Source of the DNA: Lachnospiraceae bacterium
GTDB taxonomy: Bacteria > Bacillota > Clostridia > Lachnospirales > Lachnospiraceae
Length of the DNA: 40,205 bases
Reading direction: 5' to 3'
NCBI GenBank assembly: GCA_028689655.1
Contig: JAQVCT010000023.1
Location: 1-40,205, forward strand
Both the position numbers and the translations under genes were made by a program. The notes under the pieces are model-generated. The model worked only from the letters and a program-made list of their open reading frames with translations, had not been told where the DNA came from and made no database searches. Positions 40,109 to 40,205 of the stretch are shown piece by piece. The number at the start of each line of letters is the position of its first letter. The stretch's first letter is position 1.

Positions 40109-40205
40109 TTATCCGATACCAACAGTACATTGCTGTTGTATAAGTTTTAGGGTTTCTGGATCAGCTCCCTGCTCTCCGAGGAACTGCATTACATTATCAA
40201 GTGTA
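40109..40205 (-). CDS. C-terminal end of an unidentified gene (partial)
   Basis: On the minus strand the frame reads TLDNVMQFLGEQGADPETLK then LIQQQCTVGIG and stop (complement of TTA at 40109). It is cut by the window end. I do not recognise the family; a transposase is possible because it lies against a riboswitch lacking its gene. Frame openness over 31 codons with a plausible helical composition is the only support. Confidence 0.4.
   Translation of the reverse strand, partial: TLDNVMQFLGEQGADPETLKLIQQQCTVGIG

Overview
The window looks like chromosomal DNA of a spore-forming gut clostridium of the Lachnospiraceae type. The evidence is a spoIIAA-spoIIAB-sigF cluster, a FapA/DUF342 protein, a T-box-controlled valS, a DUF6110-heavy-metal P-type ATPase pair and many near-consensus sigma-A promoters (TTGNNN-N17-TATAAT). 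Nearly all genes are on the + strand. The species cannot be named from the sequence alone.

Layout. (1) 0-3.9 kb: a DUF1697 gene between imperfect direct repeats, then a DNA-repair pair (radical SAM protein and DUF4130 protein) behind a perfect sigma-A promoter carrying two LexA boxes, then a small HPr-like protein. (2) 4.1-18.4 kb, housekeeping: a PD-(D/E)XK nuclease-Rad3/DinG helicase fusion, a GH13 enzyme behind a possible structured leader RNA, an ABC-F ATPase preceded by 7-bp repeats, valS with its T-box, a FapA-like protein, folC, a 49-aa acidic protein and a zinc-ribbon/TPR membrane protein. (3) 18.5-20.05 kb: spoIIAA-spoIIAB-sigF. (4) 20.1-32.4 kb: a visibly more AT-rich sugar-utilisation island. 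It holds an AraC-type response regulator, a YesM/LytS-type kinase without a large sensor domain, a full-length but catalytically degenerate RbsA/MglA-like ATPase, then mglBAC, a GH3 glycosidase and a GH42 beta-galactosidase. (5) 32.4-38.3 kb: a metal region with DUF6110, a P-type ATPase, a SAM methyltransferase, feoA, a truncated EAL hybrid and two tiny ORFs, with repeated GTTAG-N6-CTAAC dyads at +1 of three promoters. (6) 37.9-40.2 kb: a tandem 153-bp palindromic element, a dispersed 70-bp repeat, an Rpn-family nuclease gene and a cobalamin riboswitch with terminator whose target gene appears to be missing or interrupted.

How the genes work together. The most unusual module is the sugar sensor: regulator, kinase and pseudo-ATPase are tightly packed and end at a terminator, immediately before an intact galactose-type ABC transporter. 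The dead ATPase has lost both Walker A, both signature and both Walker B motifs, yet it is full length. I infer that it serves as a signalling or docking subunit linking transporter state to the kinase. The second system is a probable DtxR/IdeR-type metal regulon inferred from shared operators, and the third is an SOS-controlled radical-SAM repair pair. All functional statements come from reading motifs; no database searches were possible.
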